A stretch of DNA of 64,000 nt from an uncultured Bacteroidota bacterium. GTDB lineage: Bacteria > Bacteroidota > Bacteroidia > Chitinophagales > Chitinophagaceae. The notes under the pieces are model-generated. The model saw only the letters and a list, made by a program, of their open reading frames with translations, was not told the DNA's origin and searched no databases. The translations under genes and the position numbers were made by a program. Location: assembly GCA_937928385.1 (NCBI GenBank), contig CALEZD010000103.1:37833-101832 (forward strand), written 5' to 3'. Below, piece by piece: positions 14,284-22,677 of the stretch. The first letter of the stretch is position 1. Each line of letters opens with the position of its first letter.

Positions 14284-16623
14284 TTAATGTTCTTGATGTT
14301 CGTTAAAAGAAAATGGTACTCGCAACCTGAGCACTATGTTAGTTCCGGGTTGGTCAATGAAATACCGGAAAGCGTCTAAGTAGTCGCGGTACCGTTGATT
14401 GAAAATGTTCATGGCTGTAAGGCTGATGTATAGGGGCTGTTTACCCATTATCACTTTGCTTCCAACAGACAGGTCAACCAGGAAATAACCGGCAGGCGGG
14501 CGGGGGTAGTCTATGGCATCGAAGTTGGAAGGTATACGCCATTGCCTGAATATGTACCGTGCATCACCGCTTATAAAACATTCCTGCAACTTGCTGCTGA
14601 AGTCAGTTGTATAAGTGGTGTTCAGCGACAGCCTGTCGGCAGGCATCAATATCAGCCAGTCTTTCCGCACGGCATCCCTCGCAAACAGGAAGGATGCTTT
14701 GGCTGTGGTATTGAGCTTGTCATTCCAGGCATAAGCAGCGCTGAGATCAGTACCCGTCAGGTGTGCATTTGTTTGTTTGTAGTTGAATACTTTAAAGTAT
14801 CCGCGTATGGTCAATATGTCTGCACCCGGCTCCAGGTAAATGTAGTTCCGGATGTATTGTGTGTATACCGACACGTCGGTTGACAGTTTATTGCCAAACT
14901 GTTTCTTGCTTTCTATATTCAGGTTGTAGGCACGTTCGGGCAGCAGGTTTTTATTGCCCAGCTCTATACGCGCCGCACCCTGGTGTAGCCCGGCACTGAA
15001 CAATTCATTGGCCTGTGGTGAGCGCCATGCATTGGATATGGTAGTGGTCAATTGCCAGTCATCTCTCAACCTTTTGGTAAAACCTAAAGTACCTGACAGG
15101 TTGTTGAAATGATACTCGTAGCGCACTACTTCCTGGTTGCGCCCCTCGGGGTTGAAAGCCTCGTACCAGCTATAGTCGTACCTGAGGCCGCCTTCCAGTG
15201 TCCAGTTGCTGCCATAGTATCGCTCTATGGCATACAGTGCAGCGCCCGTGCTTCGGTAATTAGGCAGGAATACCCTGTCGCCCGCCTGCATCACATTCTC
15301 CTGGTAAATGCCGTCTACACCTATTTCGCCTTTTAACTTCCAGAGTTGCCTGTGCTCCAGGTTCAGGTTGAGTGTTTGGGTGTTCAGCGTCAGGTTCAGT
15401 TGCGCATCATCGGTCTCTACACGTTGCACATCATATTCCTGCCTGAAGTTGTGCTGGAAGGCATAAGTAGCCCTCCATACGCCCAACCGGGTATCAATGT
15501 ATGTTTTGGCTTTCAGCAGGTCGTGCACCACATGTTGGCGCGGGCGTGCCAGTTGGTAGCTGAAATCAGCCGGAACTAATGGCGAATCGCTCCTGATTGC
15601 TGCCAGCATATCCTCCTCGTTGCCTGTATGCGAACCACGGTATATACCCAGGTCTGTATTGAAATGGCTGTAAAACAGTTCCGCTCCATAGTGCAGTTTC
15701 TTCCAGCCGACGGCAGCAGAGTAGTTCTTTTCTTCTACGCCTGTATTGGCCACCCAATGACCCGGTATGCGGTAGTTGCCCCCCCTCTTGTACGTACCCT
15801 GCAGCCTGAAACTCAGGGCAGGTATATCCTTGAAATTGTGGTTTACCACTCCCGAGGCCACACCCATACGGTTGTTGCTCAACCCTGCCAGGTTCAGTTC
15901 TCCGTCCCAGCCATGCGTATTGCGTAGTGGGGAAGGTTCAGCCAGCACAACGCCTCCTATGGCATCAGTGCCATACTTTACACTGGCCGCACCTTTTATT
16001 ACCGACAGGTTGTTGGTCAGGAAGGGGTCCATATTGGGTGCGTGCTCGCCGCCCCATTGCTGGTCCTCTTGCCTGATGCCGTTGTTCAGCATTACTATAC
16101 GGTTGCCATACAGGCCATGTATCACAGGCTTGGCTATCGTAGCCCCGTTGGATATAATAGTAACACCGTTTATCGCCTGCAGCATGTCAGCCATTGTTTT
16201 GCCGCTTTGAGCCGATACTTGCCTGCTGCTCAGTTCGTCCCTGTCCTGCAACAGGCCGTGCTCCTTTGTGCCTGAAACAATCACTTCATCCATTACACCC
16301 TCCAGGTGCGCCAGCCTGAATTTTAATTCAGTACTACGGCCGATTGTTACCTGCTCGGCATGGTGTTCATAACCTGCCGAGTGGAAATGGAATGTGTATT
16401 TACCCGGACACAGGCTATCTATAACAAACCTCCCTTTTTCGTTGGTTGTATAAGTCGCCCCGGTTTCATCAATATGGGCCACTACAGGATACAATGGCCT
16501 GCCGTTGTGTGTTTCAACAACCAGTACATTGATATTAATATTACATTCCTGCTGTGCAGTTGAGCTGTATATAATGCTCAAACTGAACAGGAACAATAGT
16601 AGTGTGCGGTACATATACTGCAC
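14284..16623 (-). CDS. TonB-dependent outer membrane receptor (ZnuD-like, probable metal uptake)
   Basis: A 779-residue receptor. Order: signal peptide, a CarboxypepD-reg-like beta domain (about 27-115, GRPLYPVVAHIDETGATY), the plug domain (about 120-230, with MLQAINGVTIIS, GLYGNRIVMLNNGIRQEDQQ and GAASVKYGTDAIGGVV) and a 22-strand barrel to the C-terminal strand ending VPFSF. Features such as QQWGGEHAPNMDPF and WRSPQANELFSAGLHQGAAR resemble zinc receptors of the ZnuD type. The flanking His-rich small protein and His-containing lipoprotein support metal uptake. Energy would come from TonB-ExbBD, not encoded here. Copper or another siderophore substrate is the alternative. Confidence 0.88.
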   Translation of the reverse strand: MQYMYRTLLLFLFSLSIIYSSTAQQECNININVLVVETHNGRPLYPVVAHIDETGATYTTNEKGRFVIDSLCPGKYTFHFHSAGYEHHAEQVTIGRSTELKFRLAHLEGVMDEVIVSGTKEHGLLQDRDELSSRQVSAQSGKTMADMLQAINGVTIISNGATIAKPVIHGLYGNRIVMLNNGIRQEDQQWGGEHAPNMDPFLTNNLSVIKGAASVKYGTDAIGGVVLAEPSPLRNTHGWDGELNLAGLSNNRMGVASGVVNHNFKDIPALSFRLQGTYKRGGNYRIPGHWVANTGVEEKNYSAAVGWKKLHYGAELFYSHFNTDLGIYRGSHTGNEEDMLAAIRSDSPLVPADFSYQLARPRQHVVHDLLKAKTYIDTRLGVWRATYAFQHNFRQEYDVQRVETDDAQLNLTLNTQTLNLNLEHRQLWKLKGEIGVDGIYQENVMQAGDRVFLPNYRSTGAALYAIERYYGSNWTLEGGLRYDYSWYEAFNPEGRNQEVVRYEYHFNNLSGTLGFTKRLRDDWQLTTTISNAWRSPQANELFSAGLHQGAARIELGNKNLLPERAYNLNIESKKQFGNKLSTDVSVYTQYIRNYIYLEPGADILTIRGYFKVFNYKQTNAHLTGTDLSAAYAWNDKLNTTAKASFLFARDAVRKDWLILMPADRLSLNTTYTTDFSSKLQECFISGDARYIFRQWRIPSNFDAIDYPRPPAGYFLVDLSVGSKVIMGKQPLYISLTAMNIFNQRYRDYLDAFRYFIDQPGTNIVLRLRVPFSFNEHQEH

Positions 16624-16675
16624 TTAGTTAAATGAAATAAATGCGTGTGTACGGCGTAAGGCCTACACACAAGTA

Positions 16676-17020
16676 TCAGACATATTGAAAGGAGCGTGCA
16701 GGCGGGCCGCGCAACCTTGAAACCGGTACATCGCGCGGAATAAGATGTACTACCGGTGTATTGTCATCATTGGAGAAAAACTCTGTAATAACAGGCAGTG
16801 TATATACTGCCGCATCGTGTACATAATAGGGCAGTGTGTACGATAGGAAATCGCAATGGTGGTGTTCACTCTCAAAGTACAGTCCCTCCCTGTGGTGATT
16901 ACACGATTCCGTATCAGTGTGGTCTGCAAATAAGTGCAGGTATTCCTTAGACACCCCGCCGAATACCAGCAGGAATGCCATGGATACAGAAAATACTATA
17001 TGGAGGACTCTTTTGACCAC
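16676..17020 (-). CDS. Small His/Cys-rich secreted protein upstream of the receptor
   Basis: A 114-residue protein with an N-terminal signal or anchor (VLHIVFSVSMAFLLVFGGVS). Its middle is rich in His and Cys: LFADHTDTESCNHHREGLYF then ESEHHHCDFLSY. Spaced C-x-HH and HHHC groups look like metal ligands. It is upstream of the receptor on the same strand, 52 bases away, and probably in the same transcript. A -7-like TAATTTTG lies 24 bases before its start. A periplasmic metal-binding or sensing role is inferred. Confidence 0.7.
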   Translation of the reverse strand: MVKRVLHIVFSVSMAFLLVFGGVSKEYLHLFADHTDTESCNHHREGLYFESEHHHCDFLSYTLPYYVHDAAVYTLPVITEFFSNDDNTPVVHLIPRDVPVSRLRGPPARSFQYV

Positions 17021-17043
17021 GTACCTTGCTTACACAATGCCTG

Positions 17044-17051
17044 CAAAATTA
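17044..17051 (-). promoter_or_regulatory. -7 element for the metal-receptor operon
   Basis: TAATTTTG on the minus strand (plus CAAAATTA, 17044-17051), 23 bases before the start of the His-rich gene. No TTG at an ideal distance. Confidence 0.4.
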
Positions 17052-17083
17052 AGGAAAATCTTTAACACCCCCAGTAACCTGAG

Positions 17084-17908
17084 TTATGACTGCTTTTTCC
17101 TTTTCAGGAAGTTGAAGCTCATATCGTAGCCAATAAGGCCTATTACCTCGGCATAGCCAAAGCTGTGGCTGACCCTGCCTGTGCCCAGGCCCAGGGCATT
17201 AAGGTAATTGGCATAACCACCTTTCACAGTTGCCTCCAGGAAGAAGTTGCGGAAAGGATAGAGGCGCAATCCAGCTTCGCCACTGAATACATAACCAGCC
17301 ACGGAAAATTTATTATCCAGCTTTTGGTAGTTGAGTATGATAAAGGATTTGGGAATGACCACACCACCCCCGGCTTTCCATACTGCCGTAGCGCGGATAT
17401 GTTTTTTCTTTTTTATATGCCACAACTCTGCCTGCCCCACATAATTAAGGTGATAAAAGTTAGCGCCGTTGGTATGTTCTATATGTACGATGTAGTTCCC
17501 CAAGTTAGTATCGACATCTATGGCTTTACCATTGAAATGCCCCTTCATGCGCAGGGTCTGGTGATCTACCTGTACATACTTGGCATGGTCGTAATTGATT
17601 TCTATGGCATGTGTGCGTTTTTTATTAAGATACACCCCTATTCGGTAGCTGTTTTGAGGTATGGTAATATCAAAGGGGTGGTCTTTGTAATAACTGAAAT
17701 CAGGCTTGTCTTTGGCTACCACATCGTAAATAGTGAAATCATACTTGTCGCCATCTTTGAAGTGGATATCGCTTTTGGTGTACCAGTCCCTGTTGTATCC
17801 CCACTGAAAATACATGCCTCCGAATACTGGTTTGGATAACCTGATAAACTGTGCATCTGCAGTGATGTTCAGCAATAATAAAAGGAAAGGCAGAATAAGT
17901 CTATGCAT
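17084..17908 (-). CDS. Predicted outer membrane beta-barrel protein
   Basis: A 274-residue protein with a clear signal peptide (LILPFLLLLLNITADAQ). The mature part alternates hydrophobic and polar residues, with aromatic strand ends such as GGMYFQWGYNRDWY and a C-terminal half, LRLYPFRNFFLEATVKGGYA, typical of small barrels that are modelled on OmpA/OmpW-like folds. A His/Lys-rich loop (HIKKKKHIRA) lies in the middle. I do not recognise a named family. It may belong with the metal cluster downstream (gap 63 bases) or be separate. Confidence 0.7.
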   Translation of the reverse strand: MHRLILPFLLLLLNITADAQFIRLSKPVFGGMYFQWGYNRDWYTKSDIHFKDGDKYDFTIYDVVAKDKPDFSYYKDHPFDITIPQNSYRIGVYLNKKRTHAIEINYDHAKYVQVDHQTLRMKGHFNGKAIDVDTNLGNYIVHIEHTNGANFYHLNYVGQAELWHIKKKKHIRATAVWKAGGGVVIPKSFIILNYQKLDNKFSVAGYVFSGEAGLRLYPFRNFFLEATVKGGYANYLNALGLGTGRVSHSFGYAEVIGLIGYDMSFNFLKRKKQS

Positions 17909-17946
17909 TCGCTTAGGGCGCTATCGTGTGTATAGATAGTAATGCA

Positions 17947-17954
17947 CAAAATTA
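17947..17954 (-). promoter_or_regulatory. -7 element for the outer-membrane protein gene
   Basis: TAATTTTG on the minus strand (plus CAAAATTA at 17947-17954), 38 bases before the start at 17908. Confidence 0.4.
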
Positions 17955-18016
17955 ATGTAAAAACATGAATGTGGTTGCCGGATAGGAATAATTTAATATC
18001 AGTATATCTTTACGCT

Positions 18017-18868
18017 ATGCTTAGTTATTCCGCTGCTTATGGAGAATTGTCTACAGCCTTAAGGGTTATATATGACGAGAGGGAGTCCGCAGCTATAACG
18101 CATGAGGTGCTGGAATATATAACCGGTGCAGGCAGATTGCAAAGGATTACTGATAAGGATAAGCGGCTGACTGGCGAACAGGAATTGCAATTCATTAAAA
18201 TTAAGAAAGGATTATTGTCAGGCAGGCCTATGCAGTATGTGTTGGGTTATGCCTGGTTTATGGGCCGGCGTTTTATAGTGAATGAGCATGTGTTGATACC
18301 GCGCCCGGAAACGGAGGAATTGGTGCAATGGATAGTGGATGATTGCAGGGGGCAAGCGCCGGTAATACTTGATATTGGTACGGGCAGTGGTTGTATTCCA
18401 ATTATGTTAAAGATATTAATACCCGAGGCTAATGTTTCCGGAATTGATATTAGTTATGATGCACTCAGTATTATGATGAGAAATGCAGAAATACTGGATA
18501 CTGAAATAGGGGTTGGCCGATTGGATTTCCTGGACACAAGTCGTTGGCCGGGACTGGCGCAGTGGGATATTATTGTATCCAATCCACCGTATATACCGGA
18601 GACTGAACGAGATACATTGAGTAGGAACGTGCGAGAGTTTGAGCCGGGACAAGCATTGTTTGTACCCGGTGACGATGCACTCTTGTTTTACAGGCACATT
18701 GCTGAGTTCGCACGGGAGCACCTGGCTACGGGTGGGGCGGTGTATTGCGAGTTGCATGTAGACAATGCGCGTGCTACTGAAGAGTTGTTTAAGAGTATGG
18801 GTTATGCCTATACAGAGCTAAGAGCAGATATGCATGGCAACCTGCGTATGCTGAAGGCAAAAAAATAA
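18017..18868 (+). CDS. prmC: Peptide chain release factor N5-glutamine methyltransferase
   Basis: Methylates the glutamine of the GGQ motif in release factors RF1/RF2 using S-adenosylmethionine. From the ATG at 18017 the product is 283 residues. It shows the N-terminal helical domain with GRPMQYVLG (69-77), RPETEELV (96-103), the SAM site DIGTGSGCIP (119-128) and the substrate motif NPPYIP (189-194). The frame extends upstream to 17969, but the later ATG fits family N-termini. A -7-like TATCTTTA ends 4 bases before this ATG, so the mRNA may be leaderless. Confidence 0.93.
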   Translation: MLSYSAAYGELSTALRVIYDERESAAITHEVLEYITGAGRLQRITDKDKRLTGEQELQFIKIKKGLLSGRPMQYVLGYAWFMGRRFIVNEHVLIPRPETEELVQWIVDDCRGQAPVILDIGTGSGCIPIMLKILIPEANVSGIDISYDALSIMMRNAEILDTEIGVGRLDFLDTSRWPGLAQWDIIVSNPPYIPETERDTLSRNVREFEPGQALFVPGDDALLFYRHIAEFAREHLATGGAVYCELHVDNARATEELFKSMGYAYTELRADMHGNLRMLKAKK

Positions 18869-18892
18869 AGGGGCTGCTGTTGCAACCCCTTT
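18867..18892. terminator. Convergent terminator between prmC and the phaE-like gene
   Basis: AAAGGGG (18867-18873) pairs with CCCCTTT (18886-18892) across a loop that itself can pair TGC/GCA. It can serve both converging genes. Confidence 0.65.
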
Positions 18893-18914
18893 GTATATCA
18901 CACCTATCTATGAA

Positions 18915-20378
18915 TTATTTCTTCGCTTTGCTTGCAGGTGCAGCTTTTTTCTCAGTTGCTTCAGTAGCTTCCAATGCTTTCTCCAGTTCACGAACTTGTT
19001 TTTTCAGGTCGTAGATGGTTTTGTACACTTCATCCATTTCGCTGCGGGTAGCCACCGGTACTCCTACCATCAACTTCTCCATTTGCTTTTCTACATCCTT
19101 GCGAAGTTTCAGTTGCATAGCGTTTACTTCAGCCATCATTTTGCTGTATTCTTCGCTTTCAAACAGTTCTACGAAAGTTTTGTCGCCAATGTTCAGCCAC
19201 TCCTGGTACAGGTTCATCATGCTGCTGATTTCCTCGCCTGTCTCTATTTTCTTAGCAATAGATTCAACCAATTTGTCCATTACTTGTGAACCTTGTGTAT
19301 ATACCATATACTGCAGCTCAGCATTTTTGATGTTATAAACGGCCATGCGGTTAGCTATGTCGTTCCACTCCATCATTGTTTTTGCGTGCTGGTTAGGGCC
19401 CATCATTTTAGTGAGAGGTGCTGAAGCATCGCTCATCATCTTAGTGAAGGAATTGTAGTTATTCAGCATAGTGCCAAACATTTCAGAATGAGCAGGCATC
19501 ATACCGGCAGCCATATCACGCATTTGCTGATAGTTGCTCATGCCGTTTTTGCTGAAGTTGCCCATGCCATCCTGCATCATCTTGCCCATATTCTGGAAGT
19601 ATTCGCGGCTCTGCTCTGGCATAAAACCGAAATATTTATCCATCATTTCTTTGTACTGGGCAGGGTTGGCCAGGTTTTTAAACATTTCAGAGTTGAAAGT
19701 TTTGTCCTGAATTGATTTCATGAAGGGCATCCACATTTCAGAGAAACGTGTGAAAGCTTCAGATACATTCACCATATTGCGGAAAGCGTCTTGTGTGGTA
19801 CCATTCTCCATGTCCTTCTGCATATTGGCGAAGCCATTGTTCAGCAGCTCGTAGTATTGATTGAAGATACCAGTCCAGGTTTCGTTAGATTTCTTCCATG
19901 CATCAGCGTTGAAGGGGTTCATAGCCTGCCATTTGTTCATCATATCGTTCCACTGTGCAGCCTGGTTCATACCGGTGTTCCAATTATTCCAGTTGCTCAT
20001 CCAGTTATTCCACATAGCCATAGGGTCTGTGGTATTAGTTTGCTGGGTATTGTTTTTTACATGGTTCATGTTCATTTCCCACATTTGTTTAGCCCAGTTC
20101 ATTTGCGTATTGAACCAACCCTGGTAGAATTCGTTCATTTTGCTCATGTTATCCTGTGTGTTTTCAGCTGCTGTGGCAGTTTTGTCTTTAGCAGTAGTAA
20201 ACACTTTGTTTTGGCTTTCCAACCAGTTTTTATACCATTCGCCGCCTTTCTCCATGGTTTCTTTTACTACATTGTTGCCATTAGCAAGTTTTTTGGTTTG
20301 CTCAGTAACTGTGTCCACCATCTGCTTCTGTGCTTCCACCATAGTGTCAACAAAAGTCTTGTTGTCTTTATTAGCCAT
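18915..20378 (-). CDS. phaE: PhaE-like class III polyhydroxyalkanoate synthase subunit
   Basis: A 487-residue, Met/Asn/Trp/Gln-rich, mostly helical protein without signal peptide. The C-terminal block from residue 441, PVATRSEMDEVY then KTIYDLKKQVRELEKALE, is the characteristic end of PhaE (PHA_synth_III_E family), followed by an Ala/Lys-rich tail. The N-terminal half has phasin-like amphipathic helices. PhaE pairs with the catalytic PhaC to make polyhydroxyalkanoate granules, yet no phaC is found in this window. It may act with a distant phaC or as a granule-coating phasin. Expression is probably strong: it has a consensus promoter (20507-20535) and a 9-bp palindrome in its leader. Confidence 0.7.
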   Translation of the reverse strand: MANKDNKTFVDTMVEAQKQMVDTVTEQTKKLANGNNVVKETMEKGGEWYKNWLESQNKVFTTAKDKTATAAENTQDNMSKMNEFYQGWFNTQMNWAKQMWEMNMNHVKNNTQQTNTTDPMAMWNNWMSNWNNWNTGMNQAAQWNDMMNKWQAMNPFNADAWKKSNETWTGIFNQYYELLNNGFANMQKDMENGTTQDAFRNMVNVSEAFTRFSEMWMPFMKSIQDKTFNSEMFKNLANPAQYKEMMDKYFGFMPEQSREYFQNMGKMMQDGMGNFSKNGMSNYQQMRDMAAGMMPAHSEMFGTMLNNYNSFTKMMSDASAPLTKMMGPNQHAKTMMEWNDIANRMAVYNIKNAELQYMVYTQGSQVMDKLVESIAKKIETGEEISSMMNLYQEWLNIGDKTFVELFESEEYSKMMAEVNAMQLKLRKDVEKQMEKLMVGVPVATRSEMDEVYKTIYDLKKQVRELEKALEATEATEKKAAPASKAKK

Positions 20379-20466
20379 TGTTATTGTTTTTATAAAAAAA
20401 ATGTTTAAAATTGCGTTTGTTGTTACAAAGTTGCCAACTAATCCTCACATCATCTCCTGCACATTG

Positions 20467-20487
20467 TTAACCTTAGATTAAGGTTAA
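20467..20487. promoter_or_regulatory. Perfect 9-bp inverted repeat in the phaE-like leader
   Basis: TTAACCTTA (20467-20475), spacer GAT, TAAGGTTAA (20479-20487). It lies 20-40 bases downstream of the -7 element of the minus-strand promoter, i.e. inside the 5' leader, where a bound repressor would block elongation. No T tract follows in the transcript direction, so it is unlikely to be a terminator. Confidence 0.5.
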
Positions 20488-20506
20488 ACCCTTCCTTTTG
20501 GCGGCG

Positions 20507-20535
20507 CAAAGGTATGAATAATATTTATTAAGCAA
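20507..20535 (-). promoter_or_regulatory. Bacteroidota-type promoter of the phaE-like gene
   Basis: On the minus strand: TTG (plus CAA at 20533-20535), 18-base spacer, TACCTTTG (plus CAAAGGTA at 20507-20514). The leader to the start at 20378 would be about 125 bases. Confidence 0.7.
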
Positions 20536-20631
20536 AAAAATATCTCATGTTTTTGCTAACCTTTCAATATTAACTACCGTCATAATGCATATTACCCTAT
20601 TTTAGATATGTATAACTGAAAAAACTCCTTT

Positions 20632-21159
20632 ATGAATCGAATGAAAAAGTGTCTTTCTCTATTTTCTTGTATGTTTTTATTGTGCAACTACTCTGATGCT
20701 CAACCAGTAAAATATACGAGTACGGTTAATGCGGCAGGTGGTACTGCCAATATCGGCGGTAATAATTACGAATGGTCGGTTGGGGAAATGGCATTAGTGA
20801 ATACCGGCACAGGGTCTAACATCACTGTGACACAGGGTGTATTACAACCAGCCCAGAGTACTGGTAATGTAGACGACTACGCGGGTGTCATGAAGAATGT
20901 GTCAGTTTACCCCGTACCCACCAGAGGTGTTGTTTATATACAGCATGAATTCGTTTCAGCAGGTAGCCTGAATTATAAATTGATGGACATAACAGGTAAA
21001 TTGATACTGGAAAGAGATGTGGAAATACAGCCCGGTACAGGCAAGCAGGAAATCAACCTGGAAAATCTTCCCAACGCGTCATACATGCTTCACCTAGTAT
21101 ATAATTCCGTTGATAACACAAGAACAGTAACCTCTTTTAAGCTTGATAAACTAAATTAA
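20632..21159 (+). CDS. Secreted protein with type IX secretion sorting domain
   Basis: A 175-residue protein with a signal peptide (start at 20632 or the second Met at 20641, both plausible). A short beta-rich region (GGTANIGGNNYEWSVGEMAL) is followed by a C-terminal type A sorting domain of about 80 residues: VSVYPVPTRGVVYIQ, YKLMDITGKLIL, INLENLPNASYMLHL. Such domains direct export across the outer membrane by the type IX secretion system. There is little else in the protein, so it may be a small surface factor. The next gene starts 23 bases downstream and also encodes an exported protein. Confidence 0.85.
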   Translation: MNRMKKCLSLFSCMFLLCNYSDAQPVKYTSTVNAAGGTANIGGNNYEWSVGEMALVNTGTGSNITVTQGVLQPAQSTGNVDDYAGVMKNVSVYPVPTRGVVYIQHEFVSAGSLNYKLMDITGKLILERDVEIQPGTGKQEINLENLPNASYMLHLVYNSVDNTRTVTSFKLDKLN

Positions 21160-21182
21160 TAATCGTTAAATACCCTTTTAAA

Positions 21183-22607
21183 ATGAAATTGAGAAACCTG
21201 TTTTATGCGGCTGTATGTGTGATGTTTTCTACTGCAGCGTTCGCCCAACCCGAGAAGTTTAACTACCAGGGTATAGCCAGGATGGCTAATGGTGCCCCTA
21301 TTGCTTCACAAGCTATAGGTATGCGTATTAGTATATTGAATGGTTCTGCATCCGGCACTCCGGTATACATAGAGACACATACTGCATCAACTAACCAGTT
21401 TGGCTTATACAATGTAGCCATAGGTGGTGGTACTGTAGTATCAGGCAGCATGGCTGGTATAGCCTGGGGTACCGGTGATAAATATGTAAAGGTGGAAATA
21501 GACCCGGCGGGTAGTACATCTTATACAGATCTTGGTGCGGCCCAACTGTTGAGCGTACCTTATGCGCTTTATTCAGCTACGGGTGTACCTGGTCCTGCGG
21601 GGCCACAAGGCCCCCAGGGTGCGCAAGGTGCACAAGGCCCCGCTGGTAGTGCTAATATAAGCGGTACAACAAACCGGATTATTAAGTTTACCTCAGCTAC
21701 TGCGGGTGGAAACTCTGACTTGTTTGAAAATAACGGAAAGGTGGGTATCGGTAATACCGCGCCAGATGGCAAAGTGCATATAACAGGTTCATTTGATGAT
21801 ACCGTTACATTGGGTGGTAATCCTTTTCCCCATGTTGGATTAATACAGCAAAATAGTTCTACGTCTACTACTCTTAACAGCCGAGCTATACTAGGATATG
21901 CTGGCAACTCCAGTCAGGAAAACCAAGGCTTATTCGGATTTGCCAATGGAGGGTCAGCTTCGTACAATGTAGGTATATTTGGCTATGGAGTAGCATCTTC
22001 TTCTTCCTCAGGTAATAGCTATGGATTATACTCATACGCCTCCGGTGGTTCAAACAATTATGGTATATATGGCAACGTAGTATCAGGTGGTTTTGCAGGA
22101 TATTTTGCAGGTAACGTAACAGTTACAGGTACATTATCTAAGGGCGGTGGTACATTTAAGATAGACCACCCGTTGGACCCTGAAAATAAATACCTGTACC
22201 ACAGCTTTGTAGAAAGCCCGGATATGATGAATGTATATAACGGAAACATAACAACAGACGGGAATGGTACGGCTGTTGTAACTCTCCCAACATATTTCGA
22301 AGCATTAAACAAAGATTTCCGCTATCAATTGACAGCTATAGGCACTTTTGCACAAGCAATAGTTGCTGAAAAGATACAAGGCAACAGCTTTGTGATTAAA
22401 ACAGATAAACCTAATGTAGAGGTTAGCTGGCAGGTAACAGGTATCAGGAAAGATAAATTTGCTGATGCACACAGGGTAGTGCCTGAGGTGGAAAAAGAAG
22501 AAGAGTACAAAGGCCACTATCTGCATGCTGAAGAATATGGCAAGCCGATGGAAAAGAGCATTGACTACCTGACAATGCCGCCTTCTGCCAGGAATCTTCG
22601 CAAATAA
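21183..22607 (+). CDS. Exported protein with collagen-like Gly-X-Y run
   Basis: A 474-residue protein with a signal peptide (cleavage after AFAQ). Residues about 25-132 form a domain that begins PEKFNYQGIARMANG and is common at the start of secreted Bacteroidota proteins. Residues 134-155 are a collagen-like run of seven Gly-X-Y units (PGPAGPQGPQGAQGAQ). A Gly/Ser/Tyr-rich repeat region (YGLYSYASGG, YGIYGNVVSGG) leads to a conserved-looking block GTFKIDHPLDPENKYLYHS then FVESPDMMNVYNG and an acidic tail. No sorting domain is seen at its own C-terminus. It is probably a surface adhesin or fibre protein co-expressed with the small sorting-domain protein upstream. Confidence 0.8.
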   Translation: MKLRNLFYAAVCVMFSTAAFAQPEKFNYQGIARMANGAPIASQAIGMRISILNGSASGTPVYIETHTASTNQFGLYNVAIGGGTVVSGSMAGIAWGTGDKYVKVEIDPAGSTSYTDLGAAQLLSVPYALYSATGVPGPAGPQGPQGAQGAQGPAGSANISGTTNRIIKFTSATAGGNSDLFENNGKVGIGNTAPDGKVHITGSFDDTVTLGGNPFPHVGLIQQNSSTSTTLNSRAILGYAGNSSQENQGLFGFANGGSASYNVGIFGYGVASSSSSGNSYGLYSYASGGSNNYGIYGNVVSGGFAGYFAGNVTVTGTLSKGGGTFKIDHPLDPENKYLYHSFVESPDMMNVYNGNITTDGNGTAVVTLPTYFEALNKDFRYQLTAIGTFAQAIVAEKIQGNSFVIKTDKPNVEVSWQVTGIRKDKFADAHRVVPEVEKEEEYKGHYLHAEEYGKPMEKSIDYLTMPPSARNLRK

Positions 22608-22627
22608 TTGATATTAAGCACATAAAG

Positions 22628-22660
22628 AAAGCCTCCCTGTTTGCCAGGGAGGCTTTTCCG
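22628..22660. terminator. Convergent hairpin terminator
   Basis: Perfect 12-bp stem: AAAGCCTCCCTG (22628-22639), 5-base loop, CAGGGAGGCTTT (22645-22656), then TCCG. It lies between the collagen-like gene and the converging acyl-CoA dehydrogenase gene and can act on both. Confidence 0.85.
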
Positions 22661-22677
22661 TGTTATCAACAATAATA

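Noticed and set aside
19791..20408. Open frame of 205 codons on the plus strand opposite the PhaE-like gene
   Set aside because: His/Val/Phe-rich translation is the complement of a Met/Asn/Trp-rich gene; no start signals of its own.
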